Source of the DNA: Hondaea fermentalgiana
Lineage: Eukaryota > Sar > Bigyra > Thraustochytrida > Thraustochytriidae
Length of the DNA: 43,133 nt
Direction of reading: 5' to 3'
Assembly: GCA_014084085.1 (NCBI GenBank)
Contig: NPFB01000076.1
Coordinates: forward strand, 2,593 to 45,725
Made by a program: the position numbers and the translations under genes. The notes below the pieces were generated by a model. It searched no databases. It was not told the origin of the DNA and worked only from the letters and a program-made list of their open reading frames with translations. Positions 27,101 through 36,500 of the stretch are shown one piece after another. Within the stretch, counting starts at the first letter, position 1, and each line of letters begins with the position of its first letter.

Positions 27101-30100
27101 GAACGAAGCGCTTTCGCCATGAGTGCCGTCGCTAATGAGATCGCAGCTCTCTCTGCGCGGGGTCTACCGCAAATTGCCGTCTACCCGTGGCAAATCCGCT
27201 CGGCACATTTGGGTCTTTACGAATCGCCTGGTGCTGCGGATGATTCGAGCCTTGAGGTCCTCCGGGCGCACGGCATCACACCAGCCAAAATGGCCGCAGG
27301 TCTACAGCGCATCGAGCCCGGCTTTCTCGCATGGGAACGCAGCAAGAAGCACAGTGAAACTGCCGAGGACAAGGACGACGACAATGGCGGCGCAGCAGAG
27401 TCGCTCAAACCATGGAAACCTCCTCTTGACACGGCTCTGCCCAGCATGAACGCTGCAATGTCTGCGGCTCTCAATGTATCAACAAAGCCAAAGACCCCTG
27501 CTTCAAGCATGCAGCTCGCTCTTCGCCAAAAATATACCAACAACCTCGTGCCAACAGAGGGAAGAGTCCTCTCTATTCTTCCCGATATCGGCGTTGTATC
27601 AGTGTGTGTTTCTGTCTTGGGCGGAGGCGCTTTCGCCGAGTCTGCTCTGCATGTGGGCTTAAATGCCAAATCTGACCCTCGCCCTGAACTCTCTGGGGTC
27701 ATCAAGTCCTTACCGGGCGTCATAAGGCGTTTAGCATCGCTTGACTTTGGCACGCGGAAAATCCTCGTGGTCGCCCACGATCCAGCGCTGCTGCTTCCCG
27801 CGCAAGCGATGCTGACCTTGAGTCGCATTCGCTACTTGCGCGTTGAAGGCACGAGCGCTCCCGGTACTTTGGCAGTGGCGATTCGGCAATTTGTGGCTTC
27901 GTCCGAGGTTCGCGTCCTCATGGCTGGTGTAAATGACATGGACGCGCTTCTCGGGGCCGAAATGGAATTGGAACATGGACTTGGCTTACTAAGCGCTGTT
28001 GTGGTTCTTGATGAGCCTGGCGTCGGTACCGATGACGATCCACTCACCGACCGTATCGACGCCATTGCGCTTGCACACGCGCGACGACGTGCGCTGCGTG
28101 GGGAACCAGAAGAGACATTCTATGTGGAAGACCTGCAAGTCGACTTTAATATGAACCCTACCGGTGGCGATGTTGCTGGCTCGCAAGAGGACGAGTCCAC
28201 GGAAGGATCGACAGGAAAAGCGCGTCAGCCAAAAGTCATGGAACTGAGCGAGGTGACCGCTGCCTTGGAGCGGGTCCGGAAACGCACAAATGAGGACTCG
28301 CTCGACATCTACGTCAAACAAGCCATTGACGAATTCTTGGGACGGGTACCCATGGCAAAGGCTGCTGCTGTGGCTGGTGGCGACGCAGCCCCCGCCTTGG
28401 GCTCAGCACGGCCCGTGGGCCCAGGCCTCGTGGTGCTTGAAGAGCGTGAACTTGGTGTCGACGACTTTGGCGGGGATGGACTCCGTGATTGCGACGATTC
28501 CACCGCTCAAGATGTAGGTGCAAGCCCAACTACCGCTGGTGCGGATGCGTTTGTCGAAGAAGAATTTATGCACGGTGATTTGGACGGCGCACTCCGAGCC
28601 GTGAGCCCCCGAGAGGTTTCCGCGAATCCTCTGCTTGGCGGGTTCCTGCAAGTCGCAGACCATTCATTCGAGGAAGAAGATGATGATGACGAAGACGATG
28701 AGGAGGAAGATGAAGATGATGAAGAGACTGCAACTACCGACGCACCGACGGAGACGTACGCGCACATTGCCGAGGTTTTACAACGGGCCTTGGAGGATCC
28801 GTTGCCGCCAGTGAAGCGGGCTCTCTTACGGGAACCAGGCACCATTGCGGAGCACATGCGACAGTTCAGCGACCCACGGCTTGGCGGCTCGCTGCTTGTT
28901 GTCGACACGCGTCGGCTCCGCAAGGATCTTTTTGCCTCGAGCTTGGCAACGGACGAAAGTGCTGCGCTGGACGACGCTCAATCTTCGGCGTCGCTGGCAA
29001 GTCACGCCACCACACGACCTGCCGAGGCACTCATGTCGGATGCGACATGGCTGAATCAAACGAGCAACTACGAGCCGCTCTTTTACGAGGTTGACCCAGA
29101 GCTTTCTAAGCAAGCCAACATGGAGCGTTTGTTGGTGGACCTTGAACGAGACAGCAAGGTGATTGGTGCGTCGGCTCATGTGTACGGCCCTCCTTTTGAG
29201 CCAGAAGCCAGTTCCGCTGCGGGGGTGCAGCACGAGGAGGCCCTGCCCAGCGCGCCGCCCATGCTAGGATTCCAGGCTCCACAGACGTCGGCGGCGGGTA
29301 ATGGTTTCTCCGGGGCGATGCACGCCACGTCCGGTGTCCCACAGCGCCCTAAATTTGCCGTGAGCTTTATGAAGCAGCGCATTGTGGCCATGTCTACGGA
29401 TCTGTCAGCACTTGAGATTGAGCCTGTCAAGCGTCGCAGCGCCAGCATCGACGATGAGAGTGGCATCAAGAAACGCAAAATCGAGAGAAAGAATGCGCGT
29501 ACTAGCAGCATCGCCTCCTCGGCTGACCTTGAGCTTCACGAGTCGACGGGCCCGAGCGACGTGGTGCGGCTCGATTCCACAGTTGACGTGGAAATGCTGC
29601 AGGACGATGAGGACGAGGCTCCGGGTCTGGCCCCTCCGCCCTCTTCGACAACGGGCAAGGAGATCGATTGGGGAATCCAGGTTCCCAAGGTTAAGGCCAG
29701 GCTCAAAGGCGCACAAAAGAAATCGGGAAAATCTGCAAACGACGAAGATGTCGGAGATAGCGAGAGCTGGACGGCTTGGGAAGATGTTGCTATGCTGCGC
29801 GCCGTGGAGGTGTTTGGACCTAGCTGGGACCTTGTGCAGCACCTCGTTTCGCGGCCGCTTGCGACGCCGCACTCGCTGCAGCAGGTCATCGATCGTTACC
29901 ACTTTGTGCGATCCAAATACAAGACAGCAGCTGCAGCGCCCTGGATTGCAAAACATGAGCGTTCCGTCCGCGATATCGCGCCTTGGGCGACGCCTCCGTT
30001 GCACAAGACGGATCTCTTGCTGCATGCGCCCGTTTCCGTCAAAGCCTTTGAGGCCGTGACCGAGCCGTCGAGCAGATTGCCCTCGAACGACTTTCTCTTG

Positions 30101-31183
30101 CGCCGAAAAGCTGGTCTGCCAACTTCCTTGGGCCGCAAAGGGTTCGCTTCATTTGCTCCGTCGTTGGCGCTTCCGGAGGCTACCACGGCGGACCGTGAAA
30201 AGTGCTCAAAGTTATTCGGGATTATTCTCTCATCTTCAACGATGCCGGCGCCGTCAAACGCTGGCTCGGCTGCCTCGGGTGTGAGCTCACTTTTGTTCGA
30301 CCAAGACCCTGCCCCGCTAAACATGCGGCGTGAGAATCCCTCGCAAGGTTTACCGCCCGCGCTTGCTCGTCATCAGGGTTCATTCGCTGCAATCGTGGGC
30401 CAGCTCGTGAAAAGACAGTCGGAGCACTCGCAAGCAAAGTCGGCAGGCGGGTCTGCATCGCAGAGGCGGACTTCGAGTTCCAGTGGTGGGTATGGGAGTC
30501 GGCGTCCATCGATGTCCAGTCAACAGCAACATCAAACCAGCTCGCAAGCACAGCAACAACAGCAACATCAGCATCAGCATTCACACTCTCAACACCAGCA
30601 GCCACACTCGCAGCAACAGCATCATCAAATGCAAATGCATCCGCAGCAGTACATGCAGCATAGTTCCTCTCGTTCCCCTGTCTATTCATCTCATCATCAG
30701 CATGGACATTCTCAACAGCAACAGCAACAGCACCACTCTCAGCAGCATCAGCAACAGCAACGCTCGGTCATGCATTCAGGAAGGCCCGTTTCTCACGGAG
30801 GAAGAAGTCCACAAGGCGGCATGTCCACAATGGGTCGCGTGGGTCAGCAACAGCAGCAGCAACAGCAGCAACATTATCAGCGCCCACAGCAGCAGCAACA
30901 TCAACACCAACACCAACACCGACCTATGCACCCGCAGCAGGGTGGTCAATATGGGACGTCCCCAACAGGGGCATCGTACTCTCAGCGTGGGATGCAAATG
31001 CATCCCCAACAGCATCAAGCCATGGCGCATGGACATCATCCGCAGCATCTTCAGCGACACGCAAAAGGACCATCTGGCCCACAACCGGGTAAGCCGTACG
31101 GGCAACACCAAACGCAACCACAGTCCCGCCATCCCTCAACTGGCAGCAGCAATAGCAACAACAGCAAGTCAAATTATCAATAA
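24164..31183 (+). CDS. p400/Eaf1-like chromatin scaffold with decayed SNF2 core
   Basis: This single-exon gene encodes 2339 residues. An HSA domain (about 188-262; RSHWDTVLEEMMWMATDF, EERKFK, RLAYAA) is the actin/Arp-binding helix of SWR1, p400/Domino and Eaf1. Acidic linkers follow. The SNF2 fold is traceable from about 645: FFPHQQVALHWLASM, then ADDRGLGKEAV (682-692), where Lys689 remains but Thr is Glu690. Motif II DExH is replaced by DLVD (776-779). VGCHPDSMF near 968-976 matches the SWR1-family CNHPxLF segment. A second lobe at about 1198-1320 has KILVVAHD, YLRVEG and VVVLDEPG but lacks the STRAGG-like and QxxxRxxRxGQ motifs. A SANT/Myb domain (about 1868-1917; SWTAWEDVAMLRAVEVFGPSW) and a Gln/His-rich tail (about 2119-2339) complete it. 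The HSA-SNF2-SANT order is that of p400; the lost ATPase points to Eaf1-type NuA4 scaffolding. Confidence 0.85.
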   Translation: MPAPGADGRSGARESASQASTKSAASKKASASKMKRKMSMSSQQSASSASKKKSNAAAGATSAATGSGGGGARAGTANAAGSASATAAAAAGGGGHLAASAGGVVTNKQRSGSTVSALSASAQTAGVKRKRQEKKPLAARQRKMNAKLLDFLSKRKALMAQREVHVARVAKLRASLGTAMIIQPEAPRTRSHWDTVLEEMMWMATDFIEERKFKGSVTSRLAYAAKVQHAERQIARELAAKRLEERHKSISDLVATHVCRFWDATLRNARESKRPVTKQVLDFDRIRYVPDRTEKVDGSGPRGEAALEVLHSEADEPIDEKLAELVQTEADIETRARKYHAASLAIASAISSSSSSSSSSPSSSSWLQPWPPAHTQPVDDSAGKADEVSEGETNGELEEEDNRATRAAHNSIAKLMAVDDDEKGDDDYEPEQDIDNAKGSPEETDLWADDEASIAEQERLFPDGDNLGATELYLLSRDLERPVEDVVADAMRPRRMTARVKRGLRPGTEPVDAEDEEDEEDEKMADRSSDVATPQDSANANGKSARKGNHAKVVDDDSEMNEAKHVDQEDEEADDIDDKEEDEEEEEVASDVDEEEMGRSIRGLAEKLPIIPQKDLTARVKAFAALARAVRAVCKARNKGDPIRVPPRLMPPSALEAFFPHQQVALHWLASMHRQRLGAVLADDRGLGKEAVVVAFLGLLAGEVGAWGPHLIVTTPARAFQWRLHLLNYCPALRVTRRVHAASSHPQPGVTILTQEEAATNEAALSRQRWHTLVWDLVDIDKDQTEAAADADADEDHAEAKGVAASPSVVGTKDDDGENGDEDEGTVVDPEVVLRRLPLLRSTMRLAVTANEAEAKANATNIAFFLLPFAFLGSSSKEKQWASKKSANAWRDCVQAFTLCRRSQDITGIDDVDVDRETKNFGPTPLQVVYKDRLLSAYNKLTQKLTPRGNRDTKTRHLGMYSMCLFSVGCHPDSMFPRAERSAFAMSAVANEIAALSARGLPQIAVYPWQIRSAHLGLYESPGAADDSSLEVLRAHGITPAKMAAGLQRIEPGFLAWERSKKHSETAEDKDDDNGGAAESLKPWKPPLDTALPSMNAAMSAALNVSTKPKTPASSMQLALRQKYTNNLVPTEGRVLSILPDIGVVSVCVSVLGGGAFAESALHVGLNAKSDPRPELSGVIKSLPGVIRRLASLDFGTRKILVVAHDPALLLPAQAMLTLSRIRYLRVEGTSAPGTLAVAIRQFVASSEVRVLMAGVNDMDALLGAEMELEHGLGLLSAVVVLDEPGVGTDDDPLTDRIDAIALAHARRRALRGEPEETFYVEDLQVDFNMNPTGGDVAGSQEDESTEGSTGKARQPKVMELSEVTAALERVRKRTNEDSLDIYVKQAIDEFLGRVPMAKAAAVAGGDAAPALGSARPVGPGLVVLEERELGVDDFGGDGLRDCDDSTAQDVGASPTTAGADAFVEEEFMHGDLDGALRAVSPREVSANPLLGGFLQVADHSFEEEDDDDEDDEEEDEDDEETATTDAPTETYAHIAEVLQRALEDPLPPVKRALLREPGTIAEHMRQFSDPRLGGSLLVVDTRRLRKDLFASSLATDESAALDDAQSSASLASHATTRPAEALMSDATWLNQTSNYEPLFYEVDPELSKQANMERLLVDLERDSKVIGASAHVYGPPFEPEASSAAGVQHEEALPSAPPMLGFQAPQTSAAGNGFSGAMHATSGVPQRPKFAVSFMKQRIVAMSTDLSALEIEPVKRRSASIDDESGIKKRKIERKNARTSSIASSADLELHESTGPSDVVRLDSTVDVEMLQDDEDEAPGLAPPPSSTTGKEIDWGIQVPKVKARLKGAQKKSGKSANDEDVGDSESWTAWEDVAMLRAVEVFGPSWDLVQHLVSRPLATPHSLQQVIDRYHFVRSKYKTAAAAPWIAKHERSVRDIAPWATPPLHKTDLLLHAPVSVKAFEAVTEPSSRLPSNDFLLRRKAGLPTSLGRKGFASFAPSLALPEATTADREKCSKLFGIILSSSTMPAPSNAGSAASGVSSLLFDQDPAPLNMRRENPSQGLPPALARHQGSFAAIVGQLVKRQSEHSQAKSAGGSASQRRTSSSSGGYGSRRPSMSSQQQHQTSSQAQQQQQHQHQHSHSQHQQPHSQQQHHQMQMHPQQYMQHSSSRSPVYSSHHQHGHSQQQQQQHHSQQHQQQQRSVMHSGRPVSHGGRSPQGGMSTMGRVGQQQQQQQQQHYQRPQQQQHQHQHQHRPMHPQQGGQYGTSPTGASYSQRGMQMHPQQHQAMAHGHHPQHLQRHAKGPSGPQPGKPYGQHQTQPQSRHPSTGSSNSNNSKSNYQ

Positions 31184-31242
31184 GTCTAGCCTTGCGGCCT
31201 TTGTGACTTTTGTATCCTTGCAAGATCTTCTAGAGGTTTCTA

Positions 31243-33055
31243 CTATGTCTGTGCTTGTCGACTAACGCCCCCCTCGCGCATTGGATCGAATGTTCGAAGC
31301 GTCTCTTTGACGAGATCCTGCCGAGGCGCATTTGGGCCACCGGGAAACATTGCAGAAGCGAGGATCCTGCTCAACATCGGCCCGTCCATAATTCCGTGTG
31401 GACCAAGTCCCTGCACTCACACGCCGAACACTTGTCAGATCTTATCTTCTTATCTTCCCTTCTCTGGTCTTGTCTTCTTCTTCTTCTTCTTCTTCTTTTA
31501 CTTTCTTTTGTGGGAGGATGAAACTTACTGTGAGAATCCACACGTTCGGAAGTCCGCAGCTGGACAAGTCGCCTACGAGAGGAAGACCGTCATGACTGAA
31601 TGGCACTGTGATGACGAAATGAGCAGCCGTACGCGTCAGCCTCGCTCGAGGTGCTCGACTGTCAGGAAACTTACTCGGTCCACTCCAAACGCCTTCGACT
31701 CCGTATTTTTCCAATTGAGGAAGAAACTCGTAAACATGCTCGCGGTTCTTCTGCACCGTGTCCTCTTCAATAGCGTAAATTTCTGCCGCGTCATCCGGGT
31801 CGCTACAGGGAATTCGATCGCCGCCAAACAGGACCCGGCCGTCGTGCAGACGCCGCCCATATGCGTGACGAATAAACTGCTTCCTGTCCCGATCATGAGT
31901 GGTATATTTGGGAAGGTCGCCACGAGGACCATCTTTGCGAAATTCGTGTCGGAACGCGAGCTGCGACTCTGCAAGGTAAATGACCTGCTGTAAAAAGTCT
32001 CCAGGCGTCTCCTCTGTGACCCAAATCTGGCCCTTGACAGGGCCCACAGGAATGGAAATACCAAGGAAAGCACCGACTTTGGCAGACCAGGCGCCAGGGC
32101 AAAGCACAAGCTTTTCGCAGCGCACCGTAAGTCCATTCTTCGTGCGAAGCTCATAGCCAGGCTTATTATTTTTGGTCTTTGTGGTAATTGTGGCGCTGTT
32201 GACCGGGCTTGAGTCGTTGCTGTTTTGAGGGATTGGTGCCACGGACGGAATACGGTCGATAGAAATGACCTCTGCACCTTCGTGGATGATAACCTCGACA
32301 TTGTTTGCGGAGGCTGCGTCGGCAAAGGCATGCGTGCATATCGCAGGGTCCACATAGCCGCTTTTGGGTGTGTGAATGGCTGCGCAAGCGTTTCCGCCCG
32401 CGAGGGCTGGCTCGACTGCGACAACTTCGTCGTGACTTGAAAGTAAAATCATTTCTGCATCGCGTCCTGCTTCTTTCACTTCCTCGACGAGAAAGCTGGC
32501 CTCCTCTTCATTGCAAGCGAGCGTAAGGGCGCCGCTTTGTACATAGGCACAGTCGAAGCCCTCGTTTTGCAGCTCCTTGATGATTTGCGAGGTGCCGCGC
32601 TGGATATCGACAAAGAGACCTCGGCCTCCGCAATAGATGGTTCCCGCGGAAAGCCCAGAGGCCTCGGCACCGACAAATCCTCGATCAAGGAGGACTACAG
32701 GGTGGCCTTGGGACGGCGTCTCGCCGTTACGCATGATTTTGCCCAGGTGGTAAGCCATGGCAGCGCCGGCAATTCCAGCTCCCAAAACGACAACCTCTGT
32801 CTCAATGGTCTCATTCGCCGGAGCAGTCGAGCTCGTCAATGACAGAGGTGCCGGCGCAGACGAAGAGCTCTTCTCCGCGGAGGCGGTGTTGTCGCTGCGA
32901 GCAAGAGAGTCTGCCGGTTCGTCTCGCTTCACCGAGGCGCGCGCAATGACCTCGTCCCAGCGGACCTCGGGGCTGTGGTACTTGGCGGAGGCCACTACTG
33001 CGACCGCCGAGACCGCCGCCAGGGCCGCGCCACCTCGCGATACGCGTCGCCACAT
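31243..33055 (-). CDS. FAD-dependent amino-acid-oxidase-type oxidoreductase (two exons)
   Basis: Exons are 31529-33055 and 31243-31410, giving 564 residues after removal of a 118-bp intron. The N-terminus is basic then hydrophobic (MWRRVSRGGAALAAVSAVAV), suggesting mitochondrial import or a membrane anchor. The FAD-binding Rossmann strand is VVVLGAGIAGAAMAYHLG with GxGxxG at 92-97. GAEASGLSAGTIYCGG, a central substrate domain and the late strand VLCPGAWSAKVGAFLG fit the DAO superfamily (glycine/sarcosine oxidase, FOXRED1-like). VPFSHDGLPLVGDL in exon 1 and LGPHGIMDGPMLSRILA in exon 2 form the C-terminal FAD-contact region. Substrate is not predictable. Without splicing the frame runs into an acidic, microsatellite-coded tail, a poor ending for this fold. 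I start at ATG 33055; the frame extends to TTG upstream. Its stop is 59 bp from the stop of the p400-like gene. Confidence 0.82.
31411..31528 (-). other. Intron of the FAD oxidoreductase gene (118 bp)
   Basis: The donor on the minus strand is CTCACA/GTAAGT, a perfect consensus, and the acceptor is GTGCAG/GGACTT. It falls between codons (phase 0), and the downstream exon continues the conserved DAO C-terminus. A CTT/AAG repeat (about 31472-31497) lies inside it. Confidence 0.88.
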
Positions 33056-33517
33056 GGTCGCTCGCGCGAGAAGGAGGGTCCGGCGCAAAGATACGCTGTG
33101 CTCGGCCTGAGCTGGGCTTGCTCGTTTGCTTGCTTGCTTGCGAGAAGAGCGTTGTGGATCCCATATCAAGTGAGAGGAAGACGAGGCATGGAGATGAAGA
33201 CGAAAATGTGAACGATAGCCTGAGAGGAGTCAAGGTCGTCGAGAATCTTCGCCAAGAGCAACGGCCAAAGTCAACGAGGGTGGCACGTGAGGCCCCGTTC
33301 ACACGAGTCGAAAAGGGCAGCTGGCTCACGGCATCATTGCTCTCAATGGTGATGCTGGTCGATTCTTGCAAGCGCAACTCGTAAAGTGCGAAGAACAATC
33401 AGGCAACTTGCAGTGGAGTGAACAACAACCGTGACTTGAACGAGCCTCAGAAGCGACTCGCTGAGAAGATAAGATTTTATGCGAGAGCAGAACCAAAGCT
33501 GACCCGGGCTCCGCACC
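33056..33517. other. Divergent promoter region
   Basis: This 462-bp space separates the starts of the FAD oxidoreductase (-) and the BEACH protein (+). It contains a short TTGC tetramer tract near 33127-33141. Nothing else is recognisable. Confidence 0.5.
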
Positions 33518-36500
33518 ATGAGCTTGAAGCGGCTTGTGCAGGCGCAGCTCGGCGTGGAGGGCGCTGTCTTTCCCCACGATGCCGACTTTGCCGGGTCCAC
33601 CCGCGAGGAAGACGAGCGAGCAGACACGGACACGGCACGAAATGGTGTTGACGGCACCGCGAGCGACCCAGACGTCGAGCCCGTGGCGAACCTGGAAAAG
33701 GGCGAGCAGGCGGGAGAGACCTCGACCCCAAGGCCTGCAAGCGAGAAGACGAGCGCGCGTCCACTTACTTCTGGAAAGGCGCAGTGTCTGGTTGAGGGCG
33801 TTGTGCGAGACAAAGAGCAGACGATCTCGCTCGTTGATCCCACGACAAAGTGTGCCGTCGTCACCGTTTTCGCCCTCGGCAAGCCAGCTCTCGATTCAAC
33901 AATCAGAACAACGCATAAGCTGAACTGCACGACGGATCTTCAAGCCACGGATTCCGACTTTATGGACCGTCCTCAGATCCAGAATGTCGAAAGTGCGCAT
34001 GACCACGGGGATGAGGATGCAGCAACAGCCGACGCGGCAGATGGCGGCTCTGTAGCGCGTGTGTTTGCTCTTGCTGAACAAACGGGCGCGTTGACAGGAC
34101 AAATGGCTGGCGAAAGCCTTTGCGACTTCTTGGACGAGGTCGTAGACCTCGAGAGATGGTACACAGATGAGTGCGCCAGCGATGACGACTTACGAGATAC
34201 CCACCCTCTTTCGACTCCTGTCGAGAGCAAGCTTCCTGCGGATTTGGCCGTGAGGACACATCAACTAGAAAATGCGCAAAATGTTGATCATGAAACACCG
34301 ATACGTCTCCGAGACCACGTACAGCGCGTCCTCAACGCGCTTTACGAGGAAGCGGAAATCGCGCACGTGGACAAGGATGCCTCGCTTGCATTTGCCAATG
34401 CAATCACGCATCCCGCAATGCGTCAACGACACATGAATTGGCTACCGATTTGGAGCGTGATCGAGTCATCGCAAGCTCTTTTCGTGACGTGCGGATGGAC
34501 GCCGCACACGCTCGAATCAATGATCAAATTCAATTATCAATCGCTTCGGCCTTCAACTTTACCCTCCAAACGCCCCCCTCGCCTGGGCGAGCTCTCTCTT
34601 TCTGCTGTGGATGTTGCATCAGACGAACCTCTTCGTTTTGTCATGTACCAGCTCGTTCGCGCGGTCAGTTTTTTGCACAAGCAGGGACTCTTTCATGGTC
34701 GGTTATGTCCCCAAAATGTAAATATAACGGGCGATCTTTGGGTGTGGCTGCACCCACCCTTGGATGTCCCTGTGCCACGCCTACTGCGCACGTTGGACGC
34801 CGCATCCCCATGGCTTCCACCTGCGGGCAAAAGCACCCTTTCCGAAGGCCTCACTGAGGCTTGGCGTCAGGGCCGCGTTTCGAATCTTGACTATTTGATG
34901 GCGGTTAATGCGGCCGCAGGGCGCCATCTTGCAGATGCCAACTTTCATCCTGTGATTCCCTGGGTGACGGACTTTTCTTCGAGCGACCTTGACGATCCCG
35001 AGCAGACGCATTGGCGAGATCTCACGCAGAGCAAATACAGGCTAGCCAAGGGGGATGACCAACTGGATATTACATTTTGCAACTCGCCAACGCCGCACCA
35101 CATCACAGAGTCCCTCTCGGAGATAACGTACTATATCTACATGGCTCGAGTAACTCCATTGGCGACACTTCGCAGCGTTGTAAGGAGCAACTTTGAAGCG
35201 AAAGAGTACCCTGCTTCCATGGCTCGCATGTACGAGTGGACGCCGGACGAGTGTATTCCTGAATTTTTCTTTGACGCGTCAGTGTTTTCGTCCATGCATG
35301 CTGACATTGACCTTCCGGACTTGGGTTTTCCCAAGTGGTGCCGAGATGCCTCCGACTTTGTCCGCTGGCATCGGGCCGCGCTCGAATCGACGCATGTCTC
35401 TCGCAGCTTGCATCACTGGATTGATCTCAACTTCGGCAACAAACTCGCAGGCGAGGCTGCGGTGGCGAGCAAAAATGTGACTCTGCCTCTCTCTTCGATG
35501 CCCAAGCACCGCCTTCGGAAGAGCCCTGGATTTGTTCAAGTTTTTACAGAGGCGCATCCCGCACGCGAAGTCGAGAATGCAGGCAACGCTCGTGGCAATA
35601 TGGACAATTTTGAGCGCGGGGCACGCTTTGAGCGATTTTTTGGCCCGATGATTGCGCCAACGTACACCAAGCTGGAATCTGAGAAAGACCGAGCCGATGC
35701 ATGTCTTGATGTCGCGCGCTGGCAAGCTGATGACTGTTTCGCGCTTGGCTGTATTGCCGCGGAAATGTACCTTCGACAGCCTCTCCTCACAAGTTCACGT
35801 CGCCATGCTTTGCTGAGCCGGGATGAGGCCGTCGCCGTTGATCTCATTTTGCCCGAGCTGCGTCGACTTCCGCGACGTGTCCGAGACTTTGTCGGACGCG
35901 CGCTCACGGCGCCCAAACTCGACGCTCTCCTTGATTTGGTGGGCGAAACAGTCTTTCCAGACTGGTTCGCAGCTGTTTATGACTTTCTTTCGGCCAGCCA
36001 GCACTGTAGAACGTGGTTGGAGCGCTTTCATTGGGTGAAGAAGGAACTAGGGCCTCTTCTCGAACGCGTTTCGGACGACCCAAGTGAGCGCAAGCGAGCC
36101 CTCAATCTTGCGATGCCAAGTGTTCTGGCATTGATGCTCGAAGCAAACGACGAAGTACGCGCTTTAATGCCCATCGAGCTTGTTCTCATTGCAGGGCCTC
36201 TTTTAGACGTTCGCGAACTTCTTCCGACGGTTGTCGAAACTTATGAACGCATGCAAGCAAAGGAGCAGTGGTCTCTCCTGCTCCCAGCACTTGAAGCCAA
36301 GACATGCATGCGCGTGCTTGACTACGTTGGGGCGACCACGTTTGCGAATCTGTATCCGCCACTTTTGGTGGAAACCTTGCGGAGTTCCACCGCACCCGCA
36401 AATGTGCGGGCCGCGGCAGCAGATGCCGCGATCGCCCTCGCGCGGGCTCCAACCTTTGGTATTGCTCTGAGTGTGCGAATGATTTTAACGCCTCTTCTCA

